Origin: Nitrosomonas sp.
GTDB taxonomy: Bacteria; Pseudomonadota; Gammaproteobacteria; Burkholderiales; Nitrosomonadaceae
Direction of reading: 5' to 3'
NCBI GenBank assembly: GCA_020890945.1
Contig: JAJHPK010000050.1
Span: 1-63,642 of the forward strand
DNA length: 63,642 bases
The number at the start of each line of letters is the position of its first letter. The stretch's first letter is position 1. Below the pieces are notes generated by a model. The model was not told where the DNA came from. It made no database searches and saw nothing but the letters and a program-made list of their open reading frames with translations. Below are positions 46,751 through 58,171 of this stretch, piece after piece. The position numbers and the translations under genes were made by a program.

Positions 46751-46842
46751 TTCGAGTTTATGAGACAATAAAAGATTTGATTGTGAAGCAATTCGACATG
46801 ATTGCTTTTATTGTAACCGAATAATATTACCGAGTGGATTGA

Positions 46843-47277
46843 ATGATGGCGAATAAATCTAACAAAATAGTAGAAACGAAATTGGAAGCTTTTGATAATC
46901 CGTATAGCAATCGAGATTATCAAATTCATATGGAGATTCCAGAGTTTACTTGTTTATGTCCGAAAACAGGGCAGCCGGATTTTGCTACATTGATTTTGAA
47001 TTATGTTCCTGACAAAAAATGTGTGGAACTGAAAAGTTTAAAACTTTACATATGGTCTTATCGTGATCAAGGTGTTTTTCATGAGGCGGTTACGAACAAA
47101 ATCGTTGATGATCTGGTTATTTTGCTGAAACCGAGATATCTCCATTTAACTTCTCGTTTTTATGTGCGAGGCGGCATTTTTACCAATGTATCCGTCGAGC
47201 ATAGCAAAAAAGGATGGAAAGCAAAATCGGTTATTTCATTAGAAAATTTTTCAAGTCAGTCCAATACAAGAGGTTGA
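46843..47277 (+). CDS. queF: NADPH-dependent 7-cyano-7-deazaguanine reductase
   Basis: 144 residues, the unimodular (YkvM-like) QueF type. It reduces preQ0 to preQ1 for queuosine in tRNA. The catalytic Cys is in [15 protein letters not shown], and the NADPH/substrate signature [20 protein letters not shown] includes the family E(S/L)K(S)xK(L)Y motif. Two consecutive ATGs can start the frame. It is divergent from smc. Confidence 0.94.
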   Translation: MMANKSNKIVETKLEAFDNPYSNRDYQIHMEIPEFTCLCPKTGQPDFATLILNYVPDKKCVELKSLKLYIWSYRDQGVFHEAVTNKIVDDLVILLKPRYLHLTSRFYVRGGIFTNVSVEHSKKGWKAKSVISLENFSSQSNTRG

Positions 47278-47435
47278 AAAAGCTTATAGATCACTTAAAT
47301 ATATTTTTCTAACAATCTGACTGATAAAGACTATTTGTCACTCTGTAGTTTCGATTGCTGAAAAAAGTTGTTTGCAAAAATTAAAAATTTGGTTATCCTG
47401 TTACCCTGTATGGAAACAAATGATGATTTATATAA

Positions 47436-48722
47436 ATGATTTTAAAAAGAAAAATAAGGTTTTTGGGAATTGTTATATCGTTTTTCTGGTTTTGTTTACT
47501 GATATCGTTTAATGCATCTGCCAGTCAATTTTTGCAAACAAAGAATTCCCCAACAAGTAATTTATGGGATCGAGTCAGGGATGGATTTGTATTAGCATCA
47601 CCCCCTGATAGCAAGGAAAGACGGACTATTCAGGCAGCATATGCCGCGAATTTAAAGACATTTAACCGTATAGTAGCCAACAGTGAGCGTTATCTATTCC
47701 ATATCGTAGAAGAACTACAACGGCGTGGTATGCCAATGGAAATTGCGCTGATACCTGTCGTAGAAAGTTCTTATAATCCACTGGTAAAATCCACTCCAGA
47801 TAATCCTTCAACTGGCTTATGGCAATTCGTTCCTAGAACGGGTAAATATCTAGGCCTATCACAAAACATATGGTTTGACGATCGTCGTGATGTCATTGCG
47901 TCAACTGAAGCTGCGCTCAATTATTTTCAATATTTATACGATAGATTCAATAGCTGGGAGCTTGCCATTGCTGCATACAATATAGGCGAGGGAACTGTTG
48001 GGAAAATTTTAGCTAAGGCTTCTGGAAAAGATAAATCGAAGGATTTTTACCGGTTAGGTTTTCCTATCGAAGCCAAGCAATATGTGTATAAATTGCTTTT
48101 GGTGAAAGATATCGTAGCGAATTCGAAAAAATACGGCATCAAGCTTCGATCGGTGCCCAACCGACCGTATTTCGAAACGGTAAAAATTCACAAGCCCATC
48201 GATGTTCCTGTAGTTACCCGCCTAGCTAATATCTCCGAAACTGAATTTACCAAACTTAATCCAGCTTACAATGGATTCGTCGTGAAGGTTTTTAATGAGC
48301 CACGAACCTTATTGCTACCTAAAGACAATAGTAAAACTTTCTTGAGAAATTTACAGATATATCAAAGTGCTAAAAACCCTTGGCAATTGTATCATGTGAA
48401 GAAGGGTGAATATATTCAAAGTATTGCAAATCGTCATGGTACAACGGTAAGTTTGCTCAGAACTATGAATGGTATGCTGGATAATAAAGAAATTGCTCTA
48501 GCGGAAGATCAGGTTTTATTGGCTCCACCTTTAATTAAGCAATCCAGTGCATCAATCGCTTATAAAAGGCCATCGACAGATGTTTATATTGTGAAAAAGG
48601 GTGACACGTTGTATCACATAGCAAAACGCCACGGTACGACGATTGATCAAATTAAGCAATGGAATAGCAATAGTAATAAGGGCTTATCGGTCGGGCAAGA
48701 GCTTTTATTGGCAAAAAATTAA
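47436..48722 (+). CDS. mltD: MltD-like membrane-bound lytic transglycosylase with LysM
   Basis: 428 residues. An N-terminal signal/anchor (LGIVISFFWFCLLISFNASA) is followed by an SLT domain at about 90-200. Its catalytic Glu is in IPVVESSYNP, with GLWQFVPRTGKYLGL and AIAAYNIGEGTV typical of family 1D. Two LysM peptidoglycan-binding domains lie at about 325-370 (YHVKKGEYIQSIANRHGTT) and 383-427 (YIVKKGDTLYHIAKRHGTT). It cleaves glycan strands to anhydromuropeptides. It stands alone and is convergent with the aminopeptidase gene. Confidence 0.92.
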   Translation: MILKRKIRFLGIVISFFWFCLLISFNASASQFLQTKNSPTSNLWDRVRDGFVLASPPDSKERRTIQAAYAANLKTFNRIVANSERYLFHIVEELQRRGMPMEIALIPVVESSYNPLVKSTPDNPSTGLWQFVPRTGKYLGLSQNIWFDDRRDVIASTEAALNYFQYLYDRFNSWELAIAAYNIGEGTVGKILAKASGKDKSKDFYRLGFPIEAKQYVYKLLLVKDIVANSKKYGIKLRSVPNRPYFETVKIHKPIDVPVVTRLANISETEFTKLNPAYNGFVVKVFNEPRTLLLPKDNSKTFLRNLQIYQSAKNPWQLYHVKKGEYIQSIANRHGTTVSLLRTMNGMLDNKEIALAEDQVLLAPPLIKQSSASIAYKRPSTDVYIVKKGDTLYHIAKRHGTTIDQIKQWNSNSNKGLSVGQELLLAKN

Positions 48723-48750
48723 TGATAATAATTAATTTCTATTGTGACTG

Positions 48751-50211
48751 TCATAAAGTTTTTAGGAATTCAATTCCCCAGTTGACACCAAAACCTGTGA
48801 TGTCGCTGTCAACGGCACCTAGGCCATCTTTGTGATTGCTAGCCGATAGATCCATGTGCAACCACGGGAGATCTTTAACAAACCGGCTTAGAAAATTTGC
48901 AGCCAGAATATGATCAACATTTGAATCGAGAGTACATTGCTTAATGTCAGCAACCTTACTCTCGAGGTCTTCCTCATAGTCTTTATCCATGGGGAATACA
49001 CAAACTCTTTCCCCACTTATTTTTCCTGCCGTAATAGCTTTTTGAGCAAGGTCATCTCGATTGGTCAAGACCCCGCTGTAACGTGATCCTATGGCTGTAA
49101 CCATGCTTCCGGTTAATGTTGCAAAATCAATGATTAAATCCGGTTTTAAGTTTGCGGCAAGATTTAATGTGTCCGCTAAAATTAAACGTCCTTCTGCATC
49201 GGTGTGAACAATTTCGATCGAAATTTTATTCAGTGCTGTAATGATGTCATTTTGCTTATAGGCATTGGGGCTAAGATGATTCTGCGCGATTGCCAACCAA
49301 CAATCGATTCGAATAGGAATCTCAGCGCGCGTTGCCGCTAACAAGATGCCTAACGCAACGGCCGAACCATTCATGTCTTCGTGCATTCCTTGCATGTAGC
49401 GGGCAGATTTTAAATTATGTCCACCCGTATCAAAGCAAATCCCTTTTCCGACGATAGCGATATGTTTTTGAGAACGACTCTGTTTAAAGTTATTCTGTAA
49501 ATGGATAATCGCGGCATCATTCGGTTCGCTGCTGCCTTGGGCAACGGCAACGAAGGCACCAGCCCCCATTTGTTTTAAAGTGTCAAAATCGAACTCTTCA
49601 TATTTCCATCCTTCATATTCGGCTAATTTTTTAATTTGCTCGCGATATGTTTTCGGCGTTAATTCATTGGGAGGAAGCATAGTCAGGCCGCGCGCCAATA
49701 AATTACCTTCTGCAACAGCGCGTTGTTGTAAAAAATTTTCATTTCCCTCGTAGTTATGAAGATAAATACTTTTTAGAGATTTTTTTGCGGGCTCACTTTT
49801 CCGAATGGGCAAAATTGCTCCATTGAGCCAAGTGATATAGGTAATTAATTCTGCAAATTTCTTTTTCTGTGGCGAAGTGCCATGTACAGAAATATAAATT
49901 TCAGTTGGATTTTCCACTAAAAGCAACTTTAACCCTTTTCTTAAATGCCCATGTTGTTCGAATACGGAAAGTTCAGTATCCAACATAACCCATGTACACA
50001 ATTCACCATTTTCTAAATTGGCGCTGATAGGTGCTTTTAGAAGATCGGGTAACTGCATTTCCCGCCTAACAAGTAATTTCTCCAGTACGCTTTCACCGGG
50101 AACATCAAATTTTTTGGGAAACTTTTCTAACTTGGGAAAAATGACAAGAATGTGTGATGGTTGAGTTGATAGGTCGAGCGGGGAGTTAGTTTGGGAGAGT
50201 GATGCCAGCAT
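48751..50211 (-). CDS. M17 leucyl aminopeptidase family protein
   Basis: 486 residues. The C-terminal catalytic domain carries all expected two-metal ligands: GKGICFDTGG (Lys and Asp), HEDMNG (Asp) and HTDAEGRL (Asp and Glu, plus the Arg), followed by IDFATLTGSM. GGHNLKS in place of GGISIKP places it in a side branch of the family rather than with canonical PepA. The N-terminal 150 residues are divergent. It removes N-terminal residues from peptides, hexameric in the family. Confidence 0.92.
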   Translation of the reverse strand: MLASLSQTNSPLDLSTQPSHILVIFPKLEKFPKKFDVPGESVLEKLLVRREMQLPDLLKAPISANLENGELCTWVMLDTELSVFEQHGHLRKGLKLLLVENPTEIYISVHGTSPQKKKFAELITYITWLNGAILPIRKSEPAKKSLKSIYLHNYEGNENFLQQRAVAEGNLLARGLTMLPPNELTPKTYREQIKKLAEYEGWKYEEFDFDTLKQMGAGAFVAVAQGSSEPNDAAIIHLQNNFKQSRSQKHIAIVGKGICFDTGGHNLKSARYMQGMHEDMNGSAVALGILLAATRAEIPIRIDCWLAIAQNHLSPNAYKQNDIITALNKISIEIVHTDAEGRLILADTLNLAANLKPDLIIDFATLTGSMVTAIGSRYSGVLTNRDDLAQKAITAGKISGERVCVFPMDKDYEEDLESKVADIKQCTLDSNVDHILAANFLSRFVKDLPWLHMDLSASNHKDGLGAVDSDITGFGVNWGIEFLKTL

Positions 50212-50333
50212 TGAAAGCTTTCCTGTTAAATTTTATTTTCATAAGTATTTATATCTGTATTTGGCTATTATATACGCCTTGGCTACGTTAACGCTTGTAT
50301 TATCTCTCTTTACACAGGAAATTCTCGGTTAAG

Positions 50334-51128
50334 ATGCGTCAATATCTCGAGCTTATGCAGCACATTATTGATCACGGTCACATAAAATCTGATCGTACAG
50401 GCACAGGTACGCTGTCGATTTTTGGTTATCAAATGCGGTTTAATTTGAGCGAAGGATTTCCTTTAGTCACCACAAAAAAATGTCATTTGAAGTCAATCAT
50501 CTACGAATTGTTGTGGTTTCTGCGTGGTGATACGAATATTCGTTATTTGAACGAACATGGCGTAACCATATGGAATGAATGGGCTGATATCAATGGCGAT
50601 TTGGGACCAATCTATGGACATCAGTGGCGTTCTTGGGGTACTGCGGATAAGCGTGACATTGATCAAATTCAACTAATAATTGAGCAAATCAAAAAAACAC
50701 CTGATTCGAGGCGAATCATAGTTTCTGCTTGGAATGTGGGGGAACTGGAAAAGATGAAGCTAGCACCTTGTCATGCCTTGTTTCAGTTTTATGTTGTCGA
50801 TGGACGTCTTTCATGTCAACTTTATCAACGTAGTGCTGATGTTTTCTTAGGCGTGCCATTTAATATTGCTTCATATGCTTTATTAACGCTTATGATTGCT
50901 CAGGTGTGCAATTTGCAACCAGGAGATTTCGTGCACACATTAGGTGATGCGCATTTGTATCGTAATCATTTGGAGCAAGCGCGGGAACAATTAACGAGAG
51001 AACCTCGGCCATTACCCACAATGACTTTGAATCCTGATCGACGGAATATTTTAGAGTTTGATTTTGATGATTTCGTTTTACAAAATTATCATCCGCATCC
51101 CGTGATAAAAGCACCGATAGCCGTATGA
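50334..51128 (+). CDS. thyA: Thymidylate synthase
   Basis: 264 residues, equal to E. coli ThyA, from ATG 50334 ([12 protein letters not shown]); 13 upstream in-frame codons have no match. It methylates dUMP to dTMP using methylene-THF. Catalytic Cys is in [30 protein letters not shown] opens the substrate loop, and the phosphate-binding RR is in [13 protein letters not shown]. It overlaps folA by 4 bases (ATGA), so dihydrofolate made here is recycled by the next gene. Confidence 0.97.
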   Translation: MRQYLELMQHIIDHGHIKSDRTGTGTLSIFGYQMRFNLSEGFPLVTTKKCHLKSIIYELLWFLRGDTNIRYLNEHGVTIWNEWADINGDLGPIYGHQWRSWGTADKRDIDQIQLIIEQIKKTPDSRRIIVSAWNVGELEKMKLAPCHALFQFYVVDGRLSCQLYQRSADVFLGVPFNIASYALLTLMIAQVCNLQPGDFVHTLGDAHLYRNHLEQAREQLTREPRPLPTMTLNPDRRNILEFDFDDFVLQNYHPHPVIKAPIAV

Positions 51129-51640
51129 AACTGCCTTTCTTATCTTTGCTCGTTGCTATGTCCAGCAATCGGGTCATTGGTCGGAATAATCAGCTTCCCT
51201 GGCATTTGCCAGAAGATCTTAAACATTTCAAAGCGCTTACCATGGGATATCCGATCATCATGGGGCGTAAAACCTACGAATCAATTGGTAAAGTATTGCC
51301 TGGTAGAACCAATATTATTGTTTCGCGCAATGAAAATTACGTTATTCCTGGTGCGATTGTGGTCGACTCAATTCAAGACGCTTTGACTGCAGCATGTGAA
51401 GTCGATATGCCGAAAAATGAGGCTTTTGTCATTGGTGGCGAAAATATTTTTCGACAAACACTGCCGCTCAGTCAAAGAATCTATCTCACCGAAATTCAAA
51501 AAACATTTGAGGGTGATACGTTTTTTCCTGAATTAAATTTGAACGAATGGCATGAAGCTGAACGTGTAAAACATTTTTCATCCGGCAATGAGCGCCTGGA
51601 ATATCATTTTGTCATTCTCGATCGAAAGGGGAATGATTAG
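51125..51640 (+). CDS. folA: Dihydrofolate reductase
   Basis: 171 residues. The N-terminal [30 protein letters not shown] (cut at [11 protein letters not shown]) holds the catalytic acid. [12 protein letters not shown] and [15 protein letters not shown] bind NADPH. It regenerates tetrahydrofolate after ThyA. Its ATG lies in the thyA stop (ATGA). It is convergent with dcd. Confidence 0.97.
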   Translation: MKLPFLSLLVAMSSNRVIGRNNQLPWHLPEDLKHFKALTMGYPIIMGRKTYESIGKVLPGRTNIIVSRNENYVIPGAIVVDSIQDALTAACEVDMPKNEAFVIGGENIFRQTLPLSQRIYLTEIQKTFEGDTFFPELNLNEWHEAERVKHFSSGNERLEYHFVILDRKGND

Positions 51641-51699
51641 TTCTACCATTTTTTGTATCAACATTAGTGCCCCTAAAAAGGATTTTTTTGAACTATCCG

Positions 51700-52266
51700 T
51701 TATATTTTTGGCAAAGTAACGCCATGTTGTCCCTGATATTTCCCGCCACGATCTTTGTAGGAAGTTTCACACACTTCATCGGATTCAAAAAATATCACTT
51801 GCGCCACGCCTTCGTTAGCATAGATTTTGGCAGGCAAAGGCGTGGTATTGGAGAATTCCAGCGTGACATATCCTTCCCATTCCGGCTCAAAAGGTGTGAC
51901 ATTGACGATAATGCCGCAGCGCGCATAAGTCGATTTGCCTAGGCAAATCGTCAAAACGCTGCGTGGAATACGAAAATACTCTACCGTGCGTGCTAACGCA
52001 AAGGAATTGGGAGGAATGATGCAAACATCGCCTTTAACATCGACAAACGAATTGGAATCGAAATTTTTCGGATCGACAATGGTGGAATTTATATTGGTAA
52101 ACAACTTAAATTCATCGGAACACCGAATATCGTAACCATAGCTTGAGGTGCCGTAGGATACGATTCGCTGGCCGTTGGCTTGACGAATTTGATCAGGCTC
52201 GAAAGGTTCAATCATGCGGTGTTCAAGCGCCATGCGACGTATCCATTTGTCCGATTTTATGCTCAT
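51700..52266 (-). CDS. dcd: dCTP deaminase
   Basis: 188 residues. It converts dCTP to dUTP, feeding dUMP to ThyA. Landmarks are [10 protein letters not shown]-like [15 protein letters not shown], the catalytic Glu in [19 protein letters not shown] (cut) and [12 protein letters not shown], with the C-terminal [13 protein letters not shown]. The gene order apbC-dcd on the minus strand next to metG is conserved in beta- and gammaproteobacteria. Confidence 0.96.
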   Translation of the reverse strand: MSIKSDKWIRRMALEHRMIEPFEPDQIRQANGQRIVSYGTSSYGYDIRCSDEFKLFTNINSTIVDPKNFDSNSFVDVKGDVCIIPPNSFALARTVEYFRIPRSVLTICLGKSTYARCGIIVNVTPFEPEWEGYVTLEFSNTTPLPAKIYANEGVAQVIFFESDEVCETSYKDRGGKYQGQHGVTLPKI

Positions 52267-52295
52267 GTTTCTCCCTATTCTGAAGATAATGATGA

Positions 52296-53384
52296 CTAAT
52301 TATCTTCCGTAATGATTTTTGCAAATAACTCTGAAAGGTCTTCTGCCGATTCCGCTACTTTGGCTGCGATGCGTCGAGCTATCAGTCGATAGGCTGCGGC
52401 AATTTTCCCATCAGGTTCTGCGACAACGCTGGGTTTTCCCGTATCGGTATGCTCGCGGATCTTGATGTCAAGTGGTAGTGAACCGAGCAACTCGACATTA
52501 TAATCACGGGACATTTTTTCACCGCCACCGGTACCAAAAATAGTTTCCGTATGCCCACAATTCGAACAGATATGGGTACTCATGTTTTCCACGATTCCTA
52601 AGATAGGGATGCCGACTTTTTCAAACATTTTTAGTCCTTTGCGCGCATCCAGTAATGCAATATCTTGTGGAGTGGTAACAATCACAGCACCCGTAACAGG
52701 GATTTTTTGCGCTAGCGTCAATTGGATATCGCCAGTTCCCGGTGGTAAATCGACGATCAAATAATCGACATCTTTCCAATTGGTGTCATACAATAATTGT
52801 TGTAGCGCCTGAGTTACCATCGGACCACGCCAAACCATAGGCGTTTCTGCATCAATCAGCAATCCGATAGAGATCGCTTGAATACCATGCGCTTGAACCG
52901 GCTCCATCGTTTTTCCATCCAGCGAGTCTGGATGTTGGGTAATTCCTAGCATTTGGGGCTGCGATGGACCATAAATATCCGCGTCCAGAATTCCAACCAC
53001 AGCGCCTTCAGCCGCCAATGCCAGTGCTATATTGACAGCCGTTGCGGATTTTCCAACCCCTCCCTTGCCTGAAGCCACGGCAATAATATTTTTTATTCCG
53101 GGAATCAGTTTTACACCTTGCTGAACGCTGTGCGGAATAATTTTGCTGCGTACGGAAACATGTACATTGCCAATGCCTGGTAAAGTTTTTAGCGCATTGA
53201 TAATTTGTTGCTCAATATCATTTTTAATGCGTTGAGCGGGATAACCCAATTCTACGTCAAGCCACACATTGTTTTGCTCAATGCGAATATGATGAATAGC
53301 TTTAGTGGTTACATAGTCTTTGCCAATCGTTGGATCAATGGTTTGACTGAGCAGGGATAATATGTCTTGTTCTGAGATAGTCAT
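52296..53384 (-). CDS. apbC: Iron-sulfur cluster carrier protein ApbC/Mrp
   Basis: 362 residues. An N-terminal MIP18 (DUF59) domain of about 85 residues is followed by a deviant Walker P-loop ATPase, [20 protein letters not shown]. The metal-binding CxxC is in [10 protein letters not shown], and [13 protein letters not shown] is the Walker B region. It loads 4Fe-4S clusters onto target enzymes. It is divergent from metG. Confidence 0.95.
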   Translation of the reverse strand: MTISEQDILSLLSQTIDPTIGKDYVTTKAIHHIRIEQNNVWLDVELGYPAQRIKNDIEQQIINALKTLPGIGNVHVSVRSKIIPHSVQQGVKLIPGIKNIIAVASGKGGVGKSATAVNIALALAAEGAVVGILDADIYGPSQPQMLGITQHPDSLDGKTMEPVQAHGIQAISIGLLIDAETPMVWRGPMVTQALQQLLYDTNWKDVDYLIVDLPPGTGDIQLTLAQKIPVTGAVIVTTPQDIALLDARKGLKMFEKVGIPILGIVENMSTHICSNCGHTETIFGTGGGEKMSRDYNVELLGSLPLDIKIREHTDTGKPSVVAEPDGKIAAAYRLIARRIAAKVAESAEDLSELFAKIITEDN

Positions 53385-53503
53385 AGCAAAATCTTTTTGT
53401 GTCTTATGTGAATGAATGATGAAATAACCGATGGTAACAAATATCGGGAATGGCTACACAGTTTGTTACAATGAGGGTTTTTATGAATTTGCATAGGTCA
53501 GGA

Positions 53504-55618
53504 ATGAACGAGCGAAAGATTCTGGTTACATCGGCGCTGCCTTATGCCAATGGCAGTATTCATTTGGGCCATTTGGTTGAATATATTCAAACGGATATCT
53601 GGGTACGCTTCCAGAAAATGCGTGGCCATACGGTATATTATGTCTGCGCAGACGATACACATGGCACGCCGATCATGCTGCGTGCTGAAAAAGAAGGCAT
53701 TACTCCGGAATCACTCATTGCGCGCGTGCATCAAGAACATCTGAAGGATTTCACTGGATTTCATATTCAGTTTGATAACTATTACAGTACGCATTCAGCA
53801 GAAACGCGTTTCTTTTCTGAGGATATTTATCACAAGCTTAAAAATGCAGGATTAATTTCCGTTCGTGCGATTGAGCAGTTGTATGATCCGGTGAAAAATA
53901 TGTTTTTGCCGGATCGGTTTGTTAAAGGGGAGTGTCCGAAGTGCGGTGCGAAGGATCAATATGGCGACTCTTGCGAGGTTTGTGGCGCAGCCTATGCGCC
54001 GACAGAACTCAAAAATCCTTACTCGTCAGTTTCCGGCGCCAAACCAATACAAAAATCCTCTGAGCATTATTTTTTCAATCTATCCGACCCGCGTTGCGCT
54101 GATTTTTTGCGTCGCTGGACACGTGAATCTGATCATTTGCAGCCGGAAGCTGCCAACAAAATGCGTGAATGGTTAGGGGAAGCGGGAGAGAATAAACTAT
54201 CGGACTGGGATATTTCGCGCGATGCGCCCTACTTTGGTTTTGAAATTCCCGATGCGCCGGGTAAGTATTTTTATGTTTGGCTAGACGCTCCAATCGGTTA
54301 TATGGGGAGTTTTAAGAAATTTTGCGAACAGAAACGTATCGACTTTGACCAATTCTGGCAAAAAAATGCCACAACCGAGCTTTACCATTTCATTGGTAAA
54401 GATATTTTGTATTTCCATGCGTTATTTTGGCCTGCGATGTTGGAAAACTCCGGTTACCGCACCCCAACAAAAATCTTTGCGCACGGTTTTCTGACCGTCA
54501 ACGGTGAAAAAATGAGCAAGTCGCGCGGTACTTTTATTACTGCGGAAAGTTATTTGCAACAACAATTGAATCCCGAATGGCTGCGTTATTATTATGCGGC
54601 GAAATTGAATAGTACGATGGAAGACATCGATTTGAATTTGGACGATTTTATTGCACGAGTCAATTCCGATTTGATTGGAAAATTTGTCAACATTGCAAGT
54701 CGTTGCGCAGGATTTATTACGAAACGTTTTGACGGTAAATTAGTCGCTGGAGCGCAGTATCAGCAATTACGAGCAATCATTGACGAACATTTTGCCAACT
54801 GGCGCCCGGAACTAATTGAAAAGGCTTTCGAAGAACGAGAATACGCTGCCGCAATTCGTCAGATCATGAAGTTTGCGGATGAAGCAAATGAAGTGATTCA
54901 TCAGTTAGCGCCGTGGGAGATGGCCAAGAAACCTAATCAGGAGGAAGAGTTACATCGCGCCTGCAGCTTGGGTATCCAGTTATTCTACTTGTTATCGTGC
55001 TACTTAAAACCTGTGATACCGGGAACTGTTGAAAAAATTGAACAATTTTTAAATACTCAACCGCTAGCATGGCCTGTATTGACTGAATCACAATCGGTTT
55101 CGCATTTGTTGTTACCTGCGGGGCATGCGATTAATGCCTATCAACACTTGATGACGCGAATTGATGCAAAGCAAATTGATGCCTTGATTTCCGCCAATCA
55201 ACAAAGCTTATTGGCGAATGATAAGGCAAACGACCTCAAGCAAAATAACCAATCAGCTCAAGCACAACAAAATGTTGCGCCAATTGCTGAAACCATTACT
55301 ATCGATGATTTTGGCAAAATCGATTTGCGCGTGGCAAGAATCGCCCATGCTGAGCAAGTAGTAGGTGCCGAGAAATTGTTGAAATTGACGCTCGATATCG
55401 GTAGCGAGCAACGTACTGTATTTGCCGGCATTAAATCGGCTTATGATCCTGAGCAGCTTAAGGGGCGTTTGACAGTGATGGTGGCTAATTTGGCGCCAAG
55501 ACAAATGAAGTTTGGATTGTCTGAAGGCATGGTTTTAGCTGCTGGAGGAAGCAATCCAGGAGAATTGTTTATTCTTTCGCCAGATTCAGGTGCTCAGCCC
55601 GGGATGCGTATTAAATAA
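53504..55618 (+). CDS. metG: Methionyl-tRNA synthetase
   Basis: 704 residues from ATG 53504 ([18 protein letters not shown]); 18 upstream in-frame codons are not conserved. A class I enzyme with HIGH-type HLGH, zinc knuckle cysteines in [17 protein letters not shown], and the KMSKSRGT loop. A long helical domain follows. A C-terminal EMAP/tRNA-binding dimerisation domain (about 600-704) begins at [14 protein letters not shown]. It charges initiator and elongator tRNA-Met. Confidence 0.96.
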   Translation: MNERKILVTSALPYANGSIHLGHLVEYIQTDIWVRFQKMRGHTVYYVCADDTHGTPIMLRAEKEGITPESLIARVHQEHLKDFTGFHIQFDNYYSTHSAETRFFSEDIYHKLKNAGLISVRAIEQLYDPVKNMFLPDRFVKGECPKCGAKDQYGDSCEVCGAAYAPTELKNPYSSVSGAKPIQKSSEHYFFNLSDPRCADFLRRWTRESDHLQPEAANKMREWLGEAGENKLSDWDISRDAPYFGFEIPDAPGKYFYVWLDAPIGYMGSFKKFCEQKRIDFDQFWQKNATTELYHFIGKDILYFHALFWPAMLENSGYRTPTKIFAHGFLTVNGEKMSKSRGTFITAESYLQQQLNPEWLRYYYAAKLNSTMEDIDLNLDDFIARVNSDLIGKFVNIASRCAGFITKRFDGKLVAGAQYQQLRAIIDEHFANWRPELIEKAFEEREYAAAIRQIMKFADEANEVIHQLAPWEMAKKPNQEEELHRACSLGIQLFYLLSCYLKPVIPGTVEKIEQFLNTQPLAWPVLTESQSVSHLLLPAGHAINAYQHLMTRIDAKQIDALISANQQSLLANDKANDLKQNNQSAQAQQNVAPIAETITIDDFGKIDLRVARIAHAEQVVGAEKLLKLTLDIGSEQRTVFAGIKSAYDPEQLKGRLTVMVANLAPRQMKFGLSEGMVLAAGGSNPGELFILSPDSGAQPGMRIK

Positions 55619-55624
55619 TACGTA

Positions 55625-55996
55625 ATGAAATTGCAAGAGATTTCGTCTTATATTCAAAACCTTGAGCTTAAATTATTACATCACGATTGGACGGAAGACC
55701 CACAATCAATTGATGAATTATTGTCTGCGGATTTTGAAGAAATCGACGCTAACGGTACAGTTCATTCGCGGCATGAGGTTGTTCAGTGGTTGATGCAAAA
55801 AGATAAGATACAACGGTGGTCATTATTGAATTTTCGGATTAAATTATTGACCGATGAGTGTGTATTGGCCATTTATAATGCCTGTAAAGAAAATGATTCG
55901 AGTCATGATCACAGTGGATCAATCAGGACATCCATTTGGCAAATTCAAAATAATCAGTGGAAAATGATCTTTCATCAAGCATCTAAAATCAGTTAA
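55625..55996 (+). CDS. NTF2-like (DUF4440) small protein
   Basis: 123 residues, soluble. It fits the SnoaL/NTF2-like DUF4440 fold: IQNLELKLLHHDWTEDPQSIDELLSADFEEIDANG (cut), HSRHEVVQWLMQKD, and a C-terminal TSIWQIQNNQWKMIFHQASK. The family binds small molecules, and the role here is unknown. It starts 6 bases after metG and so may be in its transcript. Confidence 0.8.
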   Translation: MKLQEISSYIQNLELKLLHHDWTEDPQSIDELLSADFEEIDANGTVHSRHEVVQWLMQKDKIQRWSLLNFRIKLLTDECVLAIYNACKENDSSHDHSGSIRTSIWQIQNNQWKMIFHQASKIS

Positions 55997-56042
55997 CCAT
56001 TTAGACTAAGCAATCGATGTGTGTGCAATAGGAGAAATTTTA

Positions 56043-56795
56043 GTGGACGCTACGACCCAAGAACAACAATTGAATGAAATTAAAAACAATTTGGCGGCTG
56101 TGAAACAGCGCATTGTGGATACCTGCCAAAGAATTGGCCGCGATCCTGCTAGCGTACGCTTACTCCCCGTGACTAAAACTGTGCCTGTTGAACGATTGCG
56201 ACTGGCCTACGCGGCTGGTTGTCTTGAAATGGGCGAAAATAAAATTCAGGAAGCACGCGAGAAATCTGAAGCAATGAGCGATTTGGATATTAAATGGGCT
56301 GTGATTGGCCATTTGCAAACCAATAAAGCCAAATACTTGGCGCGCTTTGCCAATGAATTCCAAGCATTGGATAGTCTGAAAGTAGCGGCGGAATTGGATA
56401 AGCGCTTGCAAAATGAAGGTCGTGCCATTGATGTGTATGTTCAAGTCAATAGTTCTGGGGAAGAAAGCAAGTTTGGTTTGCCTCCAGATGCAGTGCGTGA
56501 TTTTGTCAAAGAATTGCCTAATTACTCATCCCTACGTATCAAGGGTCTAATGACACTGGCAATTTTTTCTTCCGATCATGATCGGGTGCGTGAATGTTTT
56601 ATCAAAATGCGCGATATTCAAGCAATGCTCCGCCAAGAAGCGCCCGCTGGCCTATCTTTCGACGAGTTATCGATGGGTATGTCGGGAGATTATGAGTTGG
56701 CCATCGAAGAAGGTGCTACCGTGGTTCGAGTCGGACAAGCTATTTTTGGTAAACGACCATTACCGGACAGTCATTATTGGCCAGGATTAGGTTAA
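56043..56795 (+). CDS. YggS/PLPBP-type pyridoxal phosphate homeostasis protein
   Basis: 250 residues from GTG 56043, which has AGGAG 8 bases upstream; an ATG at 56019 is in frame but would overlap that site. A single alanine-racemase-like barrel with the PLP lysine K45 in LLPVTKTVP, plus GENKIQEAREK, WAVIGHLQTNKAKYL, VNSSGEESKFG and ELSMGMSGDYELAIEEGATVVRVG (cut). It buffers PLP and affects amino-acid balance. In many genomes it neighbours proC or pilT; neither is here. Confidence 0.93.
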   Translation: MDATTQEQQLNEIKNNLAAVKQRIVDTCQRIGRDPASVRLLPVTKTVPVERLRLAYAAGCLEMGENKIQEAREKSEAMSDLDIKWAVIGHLQTNKAKYLARFANEFQALDSLKVAAELDKRLQNEGRAIDVYVQVNSSGEESKFGLPPDAVRDFVKELPNYSSLRIKGLMTLAIFSSDHDRVRECFIKMRDIQAMLRQEAPAGLSFDELSMGMSGDYELAIEEGATVVRVGQAIFGKRPLPDSHYWPGLG

Positions 56796-56820
56796 CTATA
56801 AACGTTAAAAAAATTTGCAA

Positions 56821-57435
56821 TCAAGTAGAAAGGGAAGTTGTTTCTAACAACTCGACATCAAGCATGATACGAAAAATGGATGTGTCTTGATCGACTAAAA
56901 CGTTTTTTCGGATGACTGCTTGGCAAGTTGTGATGGATTGCTGAAGATTCATTTTTTCTAATAAACCTTGAAATTCCTTACTGTCTTTCTGCGTTAACAA
57001 TCCTAACACTTTATTTCCGATAACTACCTGTACCTGATCAGGGTGTGTTGGATTGCTGTGAGCGGGAATCAGATAAGCCGTTAACAAAAACAATTCAATG
57101 TGCCCCTCATTGCTAATCTCGGCTGGTTCATTACCCCTTTCAATTTTGTGAATCAACTGGTGAATCTGATCAATATAAAGTTCGCCAGAGACGGGGCAAT
57201 CAAATTTATTCCGTTCTGGCCATGCGAAATAAGCTTTGGTGTGATCGATGATATCGTGCTGAGCGTTTTTTTCACTCAGTTGCCACGATATCTCCTGAGT
57301 GGAAATTTTATTTCTAGAGGAATAAAAAATTGCTGCGGCACTTAATGTGACAGGGAGAATAAAATTTTCATTGGCACCTGCGCCTGCAATCAGTCCGATC
57401 GATAAGGAAAGGACAGCGATAGTCAGTAGGTTCAT
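56821..57435 (-). CDS. Hypothetical membrane-anchored protein
   Basis: 204 residues. Two short hydrophobic stretches at about 5-38 (LLTIAVLSLSIGLIAGAG and ILPVTLSAAAIFY) suggest one or two membrane helices. The remainder is soluble, with VVIGNKVLGLLTQKDSKEFQGLL followed by TCQAVIRK, which loosely recalls small domains that measure or bind ligands. I do not recognise the family. It is convergent with the YggS-type gene (25 bases) and lies downstream of the glutathione peroxidase gene. Confidence 0.6.
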   Translation of the reverse strand: MNLLTIAVLSLSIGLIAGAGANENFILPVTLSAAAIFYSSRNKISTQEISWQLSEKNAQHDIIDHTKAYFAWPERNKFDCPVSGELYIDQIHQLIHKIERGNEPAEISNEGHIELFLLTAYLIPAHSNPTHPDQVQVVIGNKVLGLLTQKDSKEFQGLLEKMNLQQSITTCQAVIRKNVLVDQDTSIFRIMLDVELLETTSLST

Positions 57436-57483
57436 GCAGATTTCCGAAATACGAACTTAGAAAACTTATTGAATCTTAGTTTT

Positions 57484-58026
57484 TTACTGTTGTAATGCAC
57501 GCTCTATCGTGGCAATAACGTTTTCATCAAATGGCTTGGTATGCGGACTAAATTGTGTGATCAGTTGACCATCACGCCCAATCAAGTATTTATGAAAATT
57601 CCACGTCGGATAGGTGCCGGACAATTTTGCAAGTTGCGCATAAAAAGGATGCGCGTGTTCTTTTTTTACCGGTGTTTTTTCAAACATGGGAAATTTAACA
57701 TCATACGTGAGGCGGCAAAAATCCTGAATTTCTGCCTCACTTCCTGGTTCTTGTCCCATGAAATCATTGGAAGGAAAGCCCAATACCACTAAACCTTGCT
57801 GTTGATATTTTTCATGCAATTTTTCTAAGCCTTCGTATTGCGGCGTGTAGCCGCATTTGCTCGCTGTATTGACGATAAGTAGTACTTTTCCTGAAAATTC
57901 TTGACACAGATTCACGGTGTCAGACGATGCCAAGCGTCGGAAATTTTGATCAAGCAAAGAGCTATTGCAGCTTAAAGCCGGAAACGACAATAAAGTTGCT
58001 ATCAAGGTGAAAAGAACGCGCATCAT
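57484..58026 (-). CDS. Exported glutathione peroxidase-family protein
   Basis: 180 residues with a signal peptide of about 19 residues. The catalytic tetrad is largely visible: C58 in NTASKCGYTPQY, Q92 in FPSNDFMGQEPGS and W in YPTWNFHKYLIG. A further Cys (C104) may be resolving. It reduces hydroperoxides, probably via thioredoxin rather than glutathione, and here in the periplasm. It ends 48 bases before the unknown gene downstream on the same strand. Confidence 0.9.
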   Translation of the reverse strand: MMRVLFTLIATLLSFPALSCNSSLLDQNFRRLASSDTVNLCQEFSGKVLLIVNTASKCGYTPQYEGLEKLHEKYQQQGLVVLGFPSNDFMGQEPGSEAEIQDFCRLTYDVKFPMFEKTPVKKEHAHPFYAQLAKLSGTYPTWNFHKYLIGRDGQLITQFSPHTKPFDENVIATIERALQQ

Positions 58027-58171
58027 GACTCCCTCAACAATGGATATGAAAATATGAATAGGTTAATCAAAAAGGTTTAGTGCTCTGAGTGATAAGGTTT
58101 TATTAAAGCACACAACATTTCAATCTGATATGATTATCCGTCAAAATAATAATAATCATGTAGGAGATTTT